The notes beneath the pieces are model-generated. The model worked only from the letters and a program-made list of their open reading frames with translations, did not search any database and had not been told where the DNA came from. From positions 1-9,549 of the forward strand of contig JAJZIF010000105.1 in assembly GCA_021810735.1 (NCBI GenBank): 9,549 nt of DNA, in the 5' to 3' direction. A program made the translations under genes and the position numbers. Shown here in pieces: positions 1 to 7,250 of this stretch; position 1 is the stretch's first letter; every line of letters begins with the position of its first letter. The DNA comes from Acidobacteriota bacterium (GTDB taxonomy: Bacteria; Acidobacteriota; Terriglobia; Terriglobales; Acidobacteriaceae).

Positions 1-2881
1 GCTCTCCAAAACCAGGCCCCGCCACCGGTCCGTTGCCATACGTTCCGCTGTACCCAATGAAGTTCGGATGATTCGTCGCATTAAACGCTTCCGCGCGAAC
101 ATCCATCGCGGCACGCGTGTGCGGAATGGCGAAGCTCCGTTCAATAAACGGCGACACATCGTAGATAGGCTGCCCGCGGCCGGTATTGCGCCCCACAACA
201 TGGCCGTCAATGACCGGGCGGTCATTCGTGGCGCCCAGATCGCCGCTGTTCACCGTGCCGGTTACGTAGTTGAACGGCAGTCCGGAAGCAAGCGTGGCCA
301 CGCCGCCAAGGCTCAGGCGGAAAGGCCCGGCATAGACACCGCTCAGCACAAAACGATTTCGCTGGTCGAAAATTGCGTTGCCGTACTCCGCGCGATTCGT
401 GAAATTCGGATCGTTGGGATTCTGGCTCGGCCTCGCAACGTCCGGATCCACATTATCGAGCGTGTGCGACCAGACGTAACTGGCCAGCAGCCACGCGTGA
501 TTAGCAAACCGCTCGCGGAGATTCACCTCCAGCGCGTTGTAATTGGCGAAGCCGTCGTTCACGTCGCTCTGGATCACGCTGTACGGCGGCTCGGGATTCG
601 TGGGCGCGCTCGGGTCGCACGCGATATTGTGCTGCCTGTACCAGTAGATCCAGTAGGGCCGCGTACAATTCGCTTCCTGCGCCGTGCGCGACTGCCCCTG
701 CGCCGTGCGGTTGAATGGTGCAGGTGGATCGACGTCGAGCGGTCGAACGTTGTGAAGCGTATGCGAGCCTACGTAATCCACGCTGAGGATCAAGCGGACC
801 GGCAGCTTCCGCTGTACACCCAATATCCACTGCTCCGTGTACGGATTCAGCAGCTTGCCGGGATAACCCTTCAGCGTGGACGTGGGAAAGAACTGGTCGT
901 AATAGGCGGCCCGGCCCGGACGGATATAGAGGCTGCGCAGCGGAACCGTGGCGCCCTCCGGGAATGCCGTGAGCGGGGCGGCGGAGATGCTGGCAGGAAA
1001 GCCGATCTGACCCGGCTCCGCGGTGTAATTAAAGACACCCGTGGGACCAGTGAGCGCATAACTCCCCTCAGAGTTATCGGCAATCTCAGAGTAATAGATC
1101 CCGAACCCTCCGCGGATCACCGTGCGCCCTTTTCCGCCCGAATCGTAGTCGAAGCCGATGCGCGGCGCTAGATCGTTGCGCGAGTCGGTGAACGTCTGGA
1201 GTTCATAGCGCAGTCCCAGATTGAGCGTGAGCTGGTTTGTGACGTGGTCATCGTCCTGCGCAAAAATCGACCAGAGAAAGTCGTTCACCAGATACGAGGC
1301 GCTTCCGAAAGCCTGCGTGTAGGTCTCAACATTGTCGATGTTGTCGAGATATGCCGGACTTTCGCAATAAGTGAGCGCCTGGGTGCAGGTCTTGTACTGG
1401 AATTCCCCGTCGTAGATAGGCCCGCCAAATTCCTTCCCGTTGCCCCCGCTATGCGAGGCGATGAGGCTGGTCCCGATATTCAGCTGCTGCCGGCTGAAGC
1501 TGGCAGTCACCACATCGTCGACCGAGTACTGATGATTCATCAGCAGCGAGCGCTGCGAGGTGCCCGACTGGAAAGTGCCGCCCGTCGAAATCGGCACAAC
1601 AAACTCCGTCCCAAAGACAGCAGGATCCACTTCGGTAATCGGCGAAGCCAGCTGGAACTGCGCCCGCAGATCATTCAGCAGCCTCGAACCGATCAGCCAC
1701 GTATCGCCCAGCTCCGTCGTGTAAGTGCGTCGCCGAAACGTCAGCGCCTCGCTCGGCAGCGTATTCCCCCCAACCAGCCCCTTCGGATTGGTGTCGTAAA
1801 ACAAGTCAGCGTCTTCGCGCAGAAAGATACGCTGCCGCGATGAGAACTCGTGATCGATGCGCAGGTAGCCCAGCCCGCCGCGATAGTGTCCGATGAAATT
1901 CCCCGGAGCAATCGGAGAAGTGACCGGAGAGGCGCGATCTTCCGACGTGTATTCTCCTGAGACAAAGAACTGCGTGCGCTTTCCGGCCAGCGGACCGCCA
2001 AGCGCGGCTGCTCCCTGCTCCAGCGTGTCGTTGGTAATATCGCCGCTGCTGGCATGACCTGGCTGAAAGCCGGAAAGGCTGGCTTCAGAGGCCGAAGGAC
2101 GCCATGCCTCAAAAGCTGAGCCGTGGAAATGTTTCGTGCCGGACTTAGTTACGATATTGACCACGCCTCCCGCGCTCGCGCCATACTGCGCGGAAAAGGA
2201 ATTCTCCAGCACAGTCATCTCTTCCACGGCATTCAGCGGAATACTGCTGAAGATCGTCTGTCGGCCCCAGCTGTCGTCCGCGTTAGCGCCATCCACCTCG
2301 TACCATGTTTCCCGGCGCCCGGCTCCATTGGTCGTGAACAGGTTCTGATTCACGAAGATATCGCCCTGATTGATGGCGGGCCGGTTGGCGGCATTCAGCA
2401 GAGGCAGATACGTAATGCGCTGATTGAACAGCGGCAGCGCACCGATCTGCGAGGAAGAGAGGACCTCGCCCAACTGCGGTTCGTCGGCGCGGAGCGCACC
2501 CATTTGTCCGGTAACCGTCACGCTCGTCAGCCCACCGGGAATGCCCAGGCGCAAATCGACTCGGGCGATCACACCGCCTTCGAGGCGCAGCGCTGATTCT
2601 GTCGCAGCGGCAAAGCCCGGTGCGCTGGCCACAATTCTGTAACTGCCCATGATCGGTAAGCCACCGAACTGGAACGAGCCCCGCGAATCCGTCTCCGTGT
2701 GGAGCGAGAGACCAGTCACGGAGTTGATGATGACAACCCGTGCCTGAGCTACGGAACGTCCATCCGGATCCAGGACATGTCCGCGCAGTGTCGCGGTGTC
2801 AGGCGTTTGCGCGATCGCCGCGGTTACCAGCAGTAACCCCAACAAACAGCAGCAAATCGAGCGGCAAATGGACATGCTCAT
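1..2881 (-). CDS. TonB-dependent receptor, Oar-like, with carboxypeptidase-regulatory-like N-terminal domain (3' end beyond window)
   Basis: Outer-membrane beta-barrel protein presumed to import large ligands with energy from TonB-ExbBD; the substrate cannot be read from sequence. Translating the minus strand by hand gives 960 open codons. Residues 1-24 are a signal peptide (MSMSICRS, then a Cys/Leu-rich core ending VTAAIA). Residues 28-112 are a carboxypeptidase-regulatory-like beta-sandwich (ATLRGHVLDPDG, ITDSRGSF-like turn, LRLEGG). About 118-250 is the plug, with TTNGAGRRETWYEVDG, a VEEMTVLENSFSAQYGASAG stretch and VVNIVTKSGT. The remainder is barrel, with LRYELQTF, LNPYTEQW and EAFNATNHPNF, all typical of acidobacterial receptors. 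The missing C-terminus is probably under 100 residues. No frameshift is visible. The start is uncertain: the frame stays open upstream to 3073 (ATG codons at 2929 and 3073, GTG at 2893). I chose 2881 because it places the signal peptide at the N-terminus, but no clear Shine-Dalgarno sequence precedes it. A MarR gene lies upstream on the same strand. Confidence 0.93.
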   Translation of the reverse strand, partial: MSMSICRSICCCLLGLLLVTAAIAQTPDTATLRGHVLDPDGRSVAQARVVIINSVTGLSLHTETDSRGSFQFGGLPIMGSYRIVASAPGFAAATESALRLEGGVIARVDLRLGIPGGLTSVTVTGQMGALRADEPQLGEVLSSSQIGALPLFNQRITYLPLLNAANRPAINQGDIFVNQNLFTTNGAGRRETWYEVDGANADDSWGRQTIFSSIPLNAVEEMTVLENSFSAQYGASAGGVVNIVTKSGTKHFHGSAFEAWRPSASEASLSGFQPGHASSGDITNDTLEQGAAALGGPLAGKRTQFFVSGEYTSEDRASPVTSPIAPGNFIGHYRGGLGYLRIDHEFSSRQRIFLREDADLFYDTNPKGLVGGNTLPSEALTFRRRTYTTELGDTWLIGSRLLNDLRAQFQLASPITEVDPAVFGTEFVVPISTGGTFQSGTSQRSLLMNHQYSVDDVVTASFSRQQLNIGTSLIASHSGGNGKEFGGPIYDGEFQYKTCTQALTYCESPAYLDNIDNVETYTQAFGSASYLVNDFLWSIFAQDDDHVTNQLTLNLGLRYELQTFTDSRNDLAPRIGFDYDSGGKGRTVIRGGFGIYYSEIADNSEGSYALTGPTGVFNYTAEPGQIGFPASISAAPLTAFPEGATVPLRSLYIRPGRAAYYDQFFPTSTLKGYPGKLLNPYTEQWILGVQRKLPVRLILSVDYVGSHTLHNVRPLDVDPPAPFNRTAQGQSRTAQEANCTRPYWIYWYRQHNIACDPSAPTNPEPPYSVIQSDVNDGFANYNALEVNLRERFANHAWLLASYVWSHTLDNVDPDVARPSQNPNDPNFTNRAEYGNAIFDQRNRFVLSGVYAGPFRLSLGGVATLASGLPFNYVTGTVNSGDLGATNDRPVIDGHVVGRNTGRGQPIYDVSPFIERSFAIPHTRAAMDVRAEAFNATNHPNFIGYSGTYGNGPVAGPGFGE

Positions 2882-2925
2882 CGATTTTGTCACGGAGCCC
2901 GAAACGACTACCAGAAGTAGTAGTT

Positions 2926-2949
2926 GCATCCGGTCGGCGGACCGGATGC
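2926..2949. repeat. Perfect 10-bp inverted repeat upstream of the receptor gene
   Basis: Arms GCATCCGGTC (2926-2935) and GACCGGATGC (2940-2949) are exact reverse complements separated by the 4-base loop GGCG. The element lies 45 bp before the chosen receptor start. On the minus strand no T-run follows it, so a simple intrinsic terminator for marR is unlikely. A protein-binding operator or a hairpin in the receptor mRNA leader fits better. If the alternative ATG at 2929 were used, the repeat would overlap the start codon. Confidence 0.6.
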
Positions 2950-2994
2950 CGGCGCCCCCGAGCGACCCTGCCGCTGTTTTCTGAATGTCGGCAG

Positions 2995-3078
2995 CGCTTG
3001 CAACAGCCCGCAAGCGGGTGGCCTGCAGCCTTCCACCGTGGTCTTCGAGAAGCTTCCTCCCACCGGCGACCATCGCCG
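2995..3078. repeat. Two short hairpins in the marR-receptor spacer
   Basis: CGCTTGC (2995-3001) pairs with GCAAGCG (3010-3016) across an 8-base loop. CGGCGA (3064-3069) pairs with TCGCCG (3073-3078) across a 3-base loop, starting about 34 bases after the marR stop on the minus strand. Neither is followed by a T-run on that strand. They could attenuate or terminate marR transcription weakly, or be chance structure in GC-rich DNA. Confidence 0.3.
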
Positions 3079-3111
3079 CGATTCAGCGCGGCCGCTGGTC
3101 GCAGCGCCGGA

Positions 3112-3567
3112 TCATCCTGATCCCGAGCTCCGGCTGTTGGTGCCGGTCAGGAGCTGCAGGCTGGCCGCCTGTTGACGGTGAAGCTCCGATAGTTCGCGAA
3201 GAATCCGCCGGCCGGAAGCGGTAAGCGAAACCACCACAACCCTTCGGTCTTCCTCGCTCTTTCTTGATTGGATAAGGCCCCGCTGTTCCGCCCGCTCGAC
3301 CAAACCAACGACGGAGTGCAGCCGCTCCTGCAGAAACTCCGCCAGCTCGGAAACGGTTGCCGATCCGCGCCCGGTATATCCGGCCACCCCAAGCATCAGC
3401 TGATGCTGTTGAGGCGTAATACCGAACGACCGCGCTGCATTTTCGCTGAAGCGCATGAATTTTCGCAGCGAATAGCGGAAGGCGGCCAGCTCGGCAATCA
3501 GCCGGTCTGTATCCTCCGGACTTTCCTTCCGCTCCCGGCCGCGGGATTTGGCGTCCTTTCTTTTCAC
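3112..3567 (-). CDS. MarR-family winged-helix transcriptional regulator
   Basis: A 151-residue DNA-binding regulator; the family acts as dimers on short palindromes and often releases DNA on binding small phenolic or lipophilic ligands. Helix 1 spans about 18-47 and carries FRYSLRKFMRFSENAARSFG. ITPQQHQLML (50-59) leads into the winged helix: SELAEFLQ (73-80), recognition helix about 82-98 (LHSVVGLVERAEQRGL), and wing 104-116 with SEEDRRVVVVSLT. The Asp-Arg-Arg of the wing is a hallmark of the family. The start codon is GTG at 3567. It is the only usable start before an upstream in-frame stop, yet the GAGGGG-like Shine-Dalgarno sequence abuts or overlaps it. The C-terminal tail, rich in Ser and Gly (TGTNSRSSGSG), looks disordered. 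It is divergent from the DUF2911 gene and upstream of the receptor on the same strand, so it could control itself and either neighbour. The ligand is unknown. Confidence 0.92.
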   Translation of the reverse strand: MKRKDAKSRGRERKESPEDTDRLIAELAAFRYSLRKFMRFSENAARSFGITPQQHQLMLGVAGYTGRGSATVSELAEFLQERLHSVVGLVERAEQRGLIQSRKSEEDRRVVVVSLTASGRRILRELSELHRQQAASLQLLTGTNSRSSGSG

Positions 3568-3702
3568 CCCTCGATTATCGCAGCCTCAGGCATTTGCTTC
3601 GCACCGCGATCCAGATCTTCGCCGCACCCGATGCCGTCGGCTTCCCGCCGGCGAATCTCCGCCATTCTCCGCCCTAGCCCGCGCCGGAATTGCACATGGA
3701 GT

Positions 3703-3785
3703 GTTGCGCAACCCGCCCCGTCGAAGTTGGTTGGCGCCATCGCAGCGCCATCGCCCGGGAGGTGCGACAATGCTCAGGTTCGCAC
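3703..3785. promoter_or_regulatory. Divergent marR/DUF2911 intergenic region with candidate operators
   Basis: The 257-bp spacer between the two divergent starts holds three symmetric or repeated elements. GTTGCGCAAC (3703-3712) is a perfect 10-bp palindrome. GCGCCATCGC occurs twice (3734-3743 and 3745-3754), an 11-bp period of roughly one helical turn. GTGCGA (3762-3767) and TCGCAC (3780-3785) form an inverted repeat with a 12-base spacer. Placement between a MarR gene and its divergent neighbour is the usual place for its operator. I could not identify convincing -35/-10 boxes. Confidence 0.35.
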
Positions 3786-3824
3786 TTTGTCTGTCAGGGA
3801 AACCTCCAAAAGGAGAAGTTCGTC

Positions 3825-4379
3825 ATGAAGCGTGTCCTGATGTCTATCGCCCTCCTCGCAGCCGCAACCACTTTGGCGGCGCAGATGCAGCCCGCGCACA
3901 AGAAACCGCTAAGCCCGCCCGCCAAAGCCGTGGCTACCATGGATGGGCACACGATCAGCATCGCCTACTCGTCTCCGCGGCTTCGCGGACGCCAGGGCCA
4001 CATCTTTAACAAGGGAGGTCTGATCAGCCACGACGCTCACTACCCGGTATGGCGTGCGGGAGCGAATGCCGCGACGACGCTGAAGACCGATGCCGATCTC
4101 AGGATTGGAAACCTCACGGTGCCGAAGGGCGAATACACGCTCTTTGTCGATGTCGCCAATCCCAGCCAGTGGACGCTCATCGTGAGCAGGGACACGGGCG
4201 AGTGGGGGCTTTCCTACGACCCCACAAAAGACCTCGGCCGCACAGCGATGCACATGAGCAAGCCGGCCCATCTGGTCGAGGACCTGAAGTGGTCGATGAC
4301 GAAGACCGGAGTGAACAAGGGCAAGCTGACGCTGGCGTGGGAGTACCACTCGGCGTCGGTTCCATTCGAGGTGAAATAG
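3825..4379 (+). CDS. Secreted DUF2911-domain protein
   Basis: A 184-residue exported protein of the DUF2911 family, common in Acidobacteriota and Bacteroidota; its biochemical function is not known. Residues 1-19 are a signal peptide (MKRVLMSIALLAAATTLAA) with no lipobox cysteine. The mature part begins with a His/Lys/Pro-rich linker, then the family core: GHTISIAYSSPRLRGR (41-56), PVWRAGANAATTL (74-86), LTVPKGEYTLFVD (97-109), WTLIVSRDTGEWG (116-128), and a final strand ending WEYHSASVPFEVK. The order and spacing match a full-length domain. The ATG at 3825 is chosen because AGGAG sits at 3811-3815 with a 9-base spacer and because the signal peptide begins there; the frame is open further upstream to 3690. 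It is divergent from marR and convergent with the beta-helix gene, so it appears to be transcribed alone, possibly under MarR control. Confidence 0.93.
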   Translation: MKRVLMSIALLAAATTLAAQMQPAHKKPLSPPAKAVATMDGHTISIAYSSPRLRGRQGHIFNKGGLISHDAHYPVWRAGANAATTLKTDADLRIGNLTVPKGEYTLFVDVANPSQWTLIVSRDTGEWGLSYDPTKDLGRTAMHMSKPAHLVEDLKWSMTKTGVNKGKLTLAWEYHSASVPFEVK

Positions 4380-4443
4380 AAGCCGGAGTAGTTCGGGAAC
4401 GCGATCTCGTGCTCCCCGCTCAGGCAAGCTCGCGCGACAGAAC

Positions 4444-4472
4444 CATAGGGGGAAGAAAATCTTCCCCCTATG
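4444..4472. terminator. Perfect 13-bp hairpin between convergent genes, possible bidirectional terminator
   Basis: CATAGGGGGAAGA (4444-4456) pairs perfectly with TCTTCCCCCTATG (4460-4472) around the loop AAA. It lies 64 bp after the DUF2911 stop and 15 bp after the beta-helix gene stop, so it could end transcription from both sides. No T-run follows the stem on either strand, so it is not a canonical intrinsic terminator. It may block readthrough or protect mRNA 3' ends. Confidence 0.6.
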
Positions 4473-4487
4473 CTCCCAGGTCATGAT

Positions 4488-6806
4488 TTACCGGGCGATG
4501 GACGCAAATGTGTCCTGCGAGATGTGCTCACCCAGCGAGTTCGTAACGCTGATGATGACCGCGCCCCCGCGCATTGAGGGCCCAGCCGTGTACTTCAGCG
4601 TCGCAAGTACCGCGTTAACGGCGTTCAGATTACCAGTGAATGCCACAGAGTCGCTTCCCGAACCTGCCAGCGGAGCCCCGGTCGCGCCGGTCATGGATAT
4701 CGATCCTCCGGTAGACCGCACCTGCAATGCCAATGTCGTGGAACCTCCCGATGCGTAGAAGTCCCGCACCGTCACCCCCGAGATGGGAACAGTCCCTCGC
4801 CGGGCTACGGCCACACTCGATGGGCTCACGATGGACGGACCTGTTCGCAGCATGGACACCACCCTCCCCGTATCGGATCGTTGCGGATACTCGCTCGCGG
4901 GCGTGTAGTAATTCTGTCCGTTCACGATCTGATCGAGGTAATTCGCCACCCGGCATGGACACTGCGGGAAGATCACAGCCTCATCGAAGGAAGCGGTAAG
5001 CGACGACGTTTTGTCCGCGCTGAACAGCGGCGTCGATGGATCCGTACCGTTGTACACCATATATGCCAGGCTCCCCAGCACATCCGCTCTCGTTCCATTG
5101 GTGGCGGCGATCTCGCGCGTGTCCCCTTCTTCCTTAAAGCCGAGGATCTCCGCCGGCACGCCATTCAGAATCATGCAGGTGCCGCAGTTTTCGAAATCGA
5201 ACTGCTTCGCAATGAATGGAGTTTTCCCGGCCAGCGTTACGTTGCTTCCCGCCGCGCTCACATCGTCCATAAACAGCGGACCACCCGCGGCGGTGCGGTT
5301 CACTGCCAGCGTGCCCGGGAACATCGTGTCCCGCAGAACCACGGGTCGGTTGCTGTCCTGCTCGATGGCAAGCTGGGTGCCGTCGTTCGAATTGTCGAAG
5401 CGAAGCTGCTCGATCATGAGCGGCGTCCCAGCGTCGGCCAGAATGCGAAACATGCCCTCGCTGCGCCAGCTCTCATAGAGCGTTGGGTGCAGCGACGAGT
5501 CCAGACCGACGATCCGCTGCACCGTCGCCGGTATGGTGATCGGCTGCGAAATGTAATAGACCCCGTGCGGAAAGTAGATCGTCGCGGCTCCGGAGTTCAT
5601 CGCCGCCTGCATCCCCGCCGCTGCATCAGTCGGACTCGGAACATTGTCGTTGAGATCCGTGAAATCGGCACTGGGCTTTGCTCCATACTGTTCGACGCTG
5701 ACCCACTGCGACATGGGCTGCCGGAAAGTCGGTGGAGTGTCGAGGATTGGAGTCGCCGTCCGGAAACTTCCGCTCGCTCCATTCACAAAACCTTTCGGCG
5801 TCCACATTCCGCTCACAACATTGCCGGGCAATCGCGATCCGGTAAATGACTCGTAATCCTCAACCCAGTTCCGGTTGCGAAAGACGATTGTTCCGTTATT
5901 GGAAACGATTGGGCCGTGCTGCCCGCGCCAGCTCCGCAGCACAGCATGGTTCAGCACGATCTCGCCGTCAGCGCTGCTGTTCACGATGGCCGGTCCCGCC
6001 GTAGCTGCCGTCAGATCGTTGGCCGCAATCTGATTCTGCGCGTTGCGCAGCCCCGCCACCGTCTGCCCAAAGAGGCGCACATGATCGAGCGTGAGCGCGT
6101 ACTGCAGATTGGCAACGTCCAACCCCACGGAAAATCCGTTGACCGTCACATTTTCAAGGAGCGCCGGACCCATCAGCGGCCGCGTCATTCGAATGCCCGT
6201 CACACCTTCGCCCCGGGGCGCGTTCACCGTTACGTTGCGGATAGCCCCAAGATTATTTGCCAGGTAGTCGATCCCGATCGCCCCCGCGTTGCCCCTGCCG
6301 ATGTCGATCGTCATGTCCTGGATCGTGTTCTGATACGCGTCGTTGCCGTCGCCCGGCTCAGGAGAATAACCGTAGGCGGCATCCGCCGTCGGATGAATCA
6401 TTCCCAGCGGCTTCGCCGGGTTGCCGAAACCCGGGGCGTCCGCTTCCAGCTTGATCGTGGTCGTCGTCTCGGATTCGCCGATCAGCACCATGCCGTACGT
6501 TGGATTCCCCGATCCATCCGTCTTGATCAGCGGCCCCGAAATCAGATAGGTGCCGCTCGGAAAATACACAATCTTCGCCTGGCCCCAGTAGTTTCCTGTA
6601 TTTGCCGGCGGCGTGCTGGCCGCAATCGCTCGGTTGATGGCCGCGGTGTCGTCGGTAACTCCATCGCCCTTCGCGCCGAAATCCTTCACATTGATGACTC
6701 CGGAATTCGGCGGAAACTGCATGGCAAAGAGCGCTCGCTGGCTCGCAAGGACAAACAGGACCGTGGCGGCGATACTAAAGGCTCTGCATACTCGAGTAGT
6801 GTTCAT
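4488..6806 (-). CDS. Secreted tandem beta-helix protein (pectate lyase 3 / GH28-related type) with C-terminal beta-sandwich-like domain
   Basis: A 772-residue exported protein, probably acting on or binding polysaccharide; substrate and activity cannot be assigned from sequence. Residues 1-28 are a signal peptide (MNTTRVCRAF, hydrophobic core, QRALFA). Module 1 (about 36-340) opens with the pectate-lyase-3 signature VINVKDFGAKGDGVTDDTAA, has YFPSGTYLIS at 81-90, and runs through beta-helix-like rungs. Module 2 (about 367-640) opens with WVSVEQYGAKPSADFTDLND and has YFPHGVYYIS at 411-420, the same turn as in module 1. Two such helices in tandem recall GH55 exo-beta-1,3-glucanases, but I could not locate a catalytic Glu. 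Residues about 655-772, with NLNAVNAVLATLKYT, resemble the cadherin-like or Ig-like tail repeats of large secreted bacterial proteins. A GTG start at 6920 would add 38 residues before the signal peptide; the ATG at 6806 has a good Shine-Dalgarno sequence. It is convergent with the DUF2911 gene and divergent from ispA, hence probably monocistronic. Confidence 0.88.
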   Translation of the reverse strand: MNTTRVCRAFSIAATVLFVLASQRALFAMQFPPNSGVINVKDFGAKGDGVTDDTAAINRAIAASTPPANTGNYWGQAKIVYFPSGTYLISGPLIKTDGSGNPTYGMVLIGESETTTTIKLEADAPGFGNPAKPLGMIHPTADAAYGYSPEPGDGNDAYQNTIQDMTIDIGRGNAGAIGIDYLANNLGAIRNVTVNAPRGEGVTGIRMTRPLMGPALLENVTVNGFSVGLDVANLQYALTLDHVRLFGQTVAGLRNAQNQIAANDLTAATAGPAIVNSSADGEIVLNHAVLRSWRGQHGPIVSNNGTIVFRNRNWVEDYESFTGSRLPGNVVSGMWTPKGFVNGASGSFRTATPILDTPPTFRQPMSQWVSVEQYGAKPSADFTDLNDNVPSPTDAAAGMQAAMNSGAATIYFPHGVYYISQPITIPATVQRIVGLDSSLHPTLYESWRSEGMFRILADAGTPLMIEQLRFDNSNDGTQLAIEQDSNRPVVLRDTMFPGTLAVNRTAAGGPLFMDDVSAAGSNVTLAGKTPFIAKQFDFENCGTCMILNGVPAEILGFKEEGDTREIAATNGTRADVLGSLAYMVYNGTDPSTPLFSADKTSSLTASFDEAVIFPQCPCRVANYLDQIVNGQNYYTPASEYPQRSDTGRVVSMLRTGPSIVSPSSVAVARRGTVPISGVTVRDFYASGGSTTLALQVRSTGGSISMTGATGAPLAGSGSDSVAFTGNLNAVNAVLATLKYTAGPSMRGGAVIISVTNSLGEHISQDTFASIAR

Positions 6807-6808
6807 GA

Positions 6809-6817
6809 CCTCTCCCT
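6809..6817 (-). promoter_or_regulatory. Ribosome binding site that fixes the beta-helix protein start
   Basis: On the minus strand the sequence AGGGAGAGG ends two bases before the ATG at 6806; its GGGAG core leaves a 6-base spacer. No comparable site precedes the upstream GTG at 6920. Together with the signal peptide this supports a 772-residue product. Confidence 0.65.
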
Positions 6818-6907
6818 GAACGGTTTCGAATGGGTGGAGTGCGCACGCGGATTGACGAGGTGCAAATCCGCGATGGCAGGCATTCCTGACCGGGAACAAC
6901 CGTGATA

Positions 6908-6919
6908 TGAATCGTTTCA
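6908..6919. promoter_or_regulatory. LacI/Cra-type operator-like palindrome upstream of the beta-helix gene
   Basis: TGAATCGTTTCA is symmetric at 10 of 12 positions around a central CG. It matches the form TGAAWCGWTTCA seen in operators of LacI-family carbohydrate regulators such as Cra. It lies about 102 bp before the beta-helix gene start, inside a broader CGTGA...TCACG inverted repeat (6901-6921). A weak promoter-like pair (TTGTGG, 17 bp, TCATAT on the minus strand) overlaps it. No LacI-family gene is in the window, so the regulator is unidentified. Confidence 0.35.
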
Positions 6920-6984
6920 CGCACTTTCCACAAGCCGGGATAGTTTGCTGGTCATTTTCAGGATTCGCGTCTTGATACGTTTCA

Positions 6985-7012
6985 ATTCGCGAATGGCCAC
7001 AATTGATAATTG
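6985..7012. promoter_or_regulatory. AT-rich palindromes in the 444-bp divergent spacer before ispA
   Basis: The region 6807-7250 holds no gene I can support. Besides the element at 6908-6919 it contains the perfect palindrome ATTCGCGAAT (6985-6994) and the inverted repeat CAATT-GAT-AATTG (7000-7012), in a locally AT-rich patch typical of promoters or regulator sites. TTGACT at 7010-7015 could serve as a -35 box for ispA, but no matching -10 box follows at 16-18 bp. The rest, 7016-7230, shows nothing recognisable. Confidence 0.3.
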
Positions 7013-7250
7013 ACTGGCCGGTAACTTGTCAAGCTTCCCGGATAACCAGTTGTAAAACCTCGCCGCGCCCCTCCGCCCCGTCCGTCTACCCCAGGCAGAG
7101 CTCAGGGGGAAAACCTTCGCGCTTCCATTCTCCGGCGCGGCACTCAGAGCGATTACGGCCCTCACGCTGCGTCTGGAACCATAAGCACAATGTTTTCCGC
7201 GGGCTTCCGCGAAGTAAACTGTCTTTTGGCTCTCTGGAAAGGCAAAAGTC

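Noticed and set aside
68..1171. 367-residue plus-strand reading frame
   Set aside because: Antisense to the receptor barrel, whose minus-strand translation is clearly a real protein; the product is Arg/Val/Ile-rich with no recognisable domain.
4881..6905. Two plus-strand reading frames of over 300 residues (4881-5849, 5916-6905)
   Set aside because: Both are antisense shadows of the beta-helix gene, with His/Arg-rich low-complexity products and no recognisable domain.
6807..6920. 38-residue N-terminal extension of the beta-helix protein from GTG 6920
   Set aside because: It would bury the signal peptide, lacks an RBS, and overlaps the candidate operator; ATG 6806 has a good RBS.
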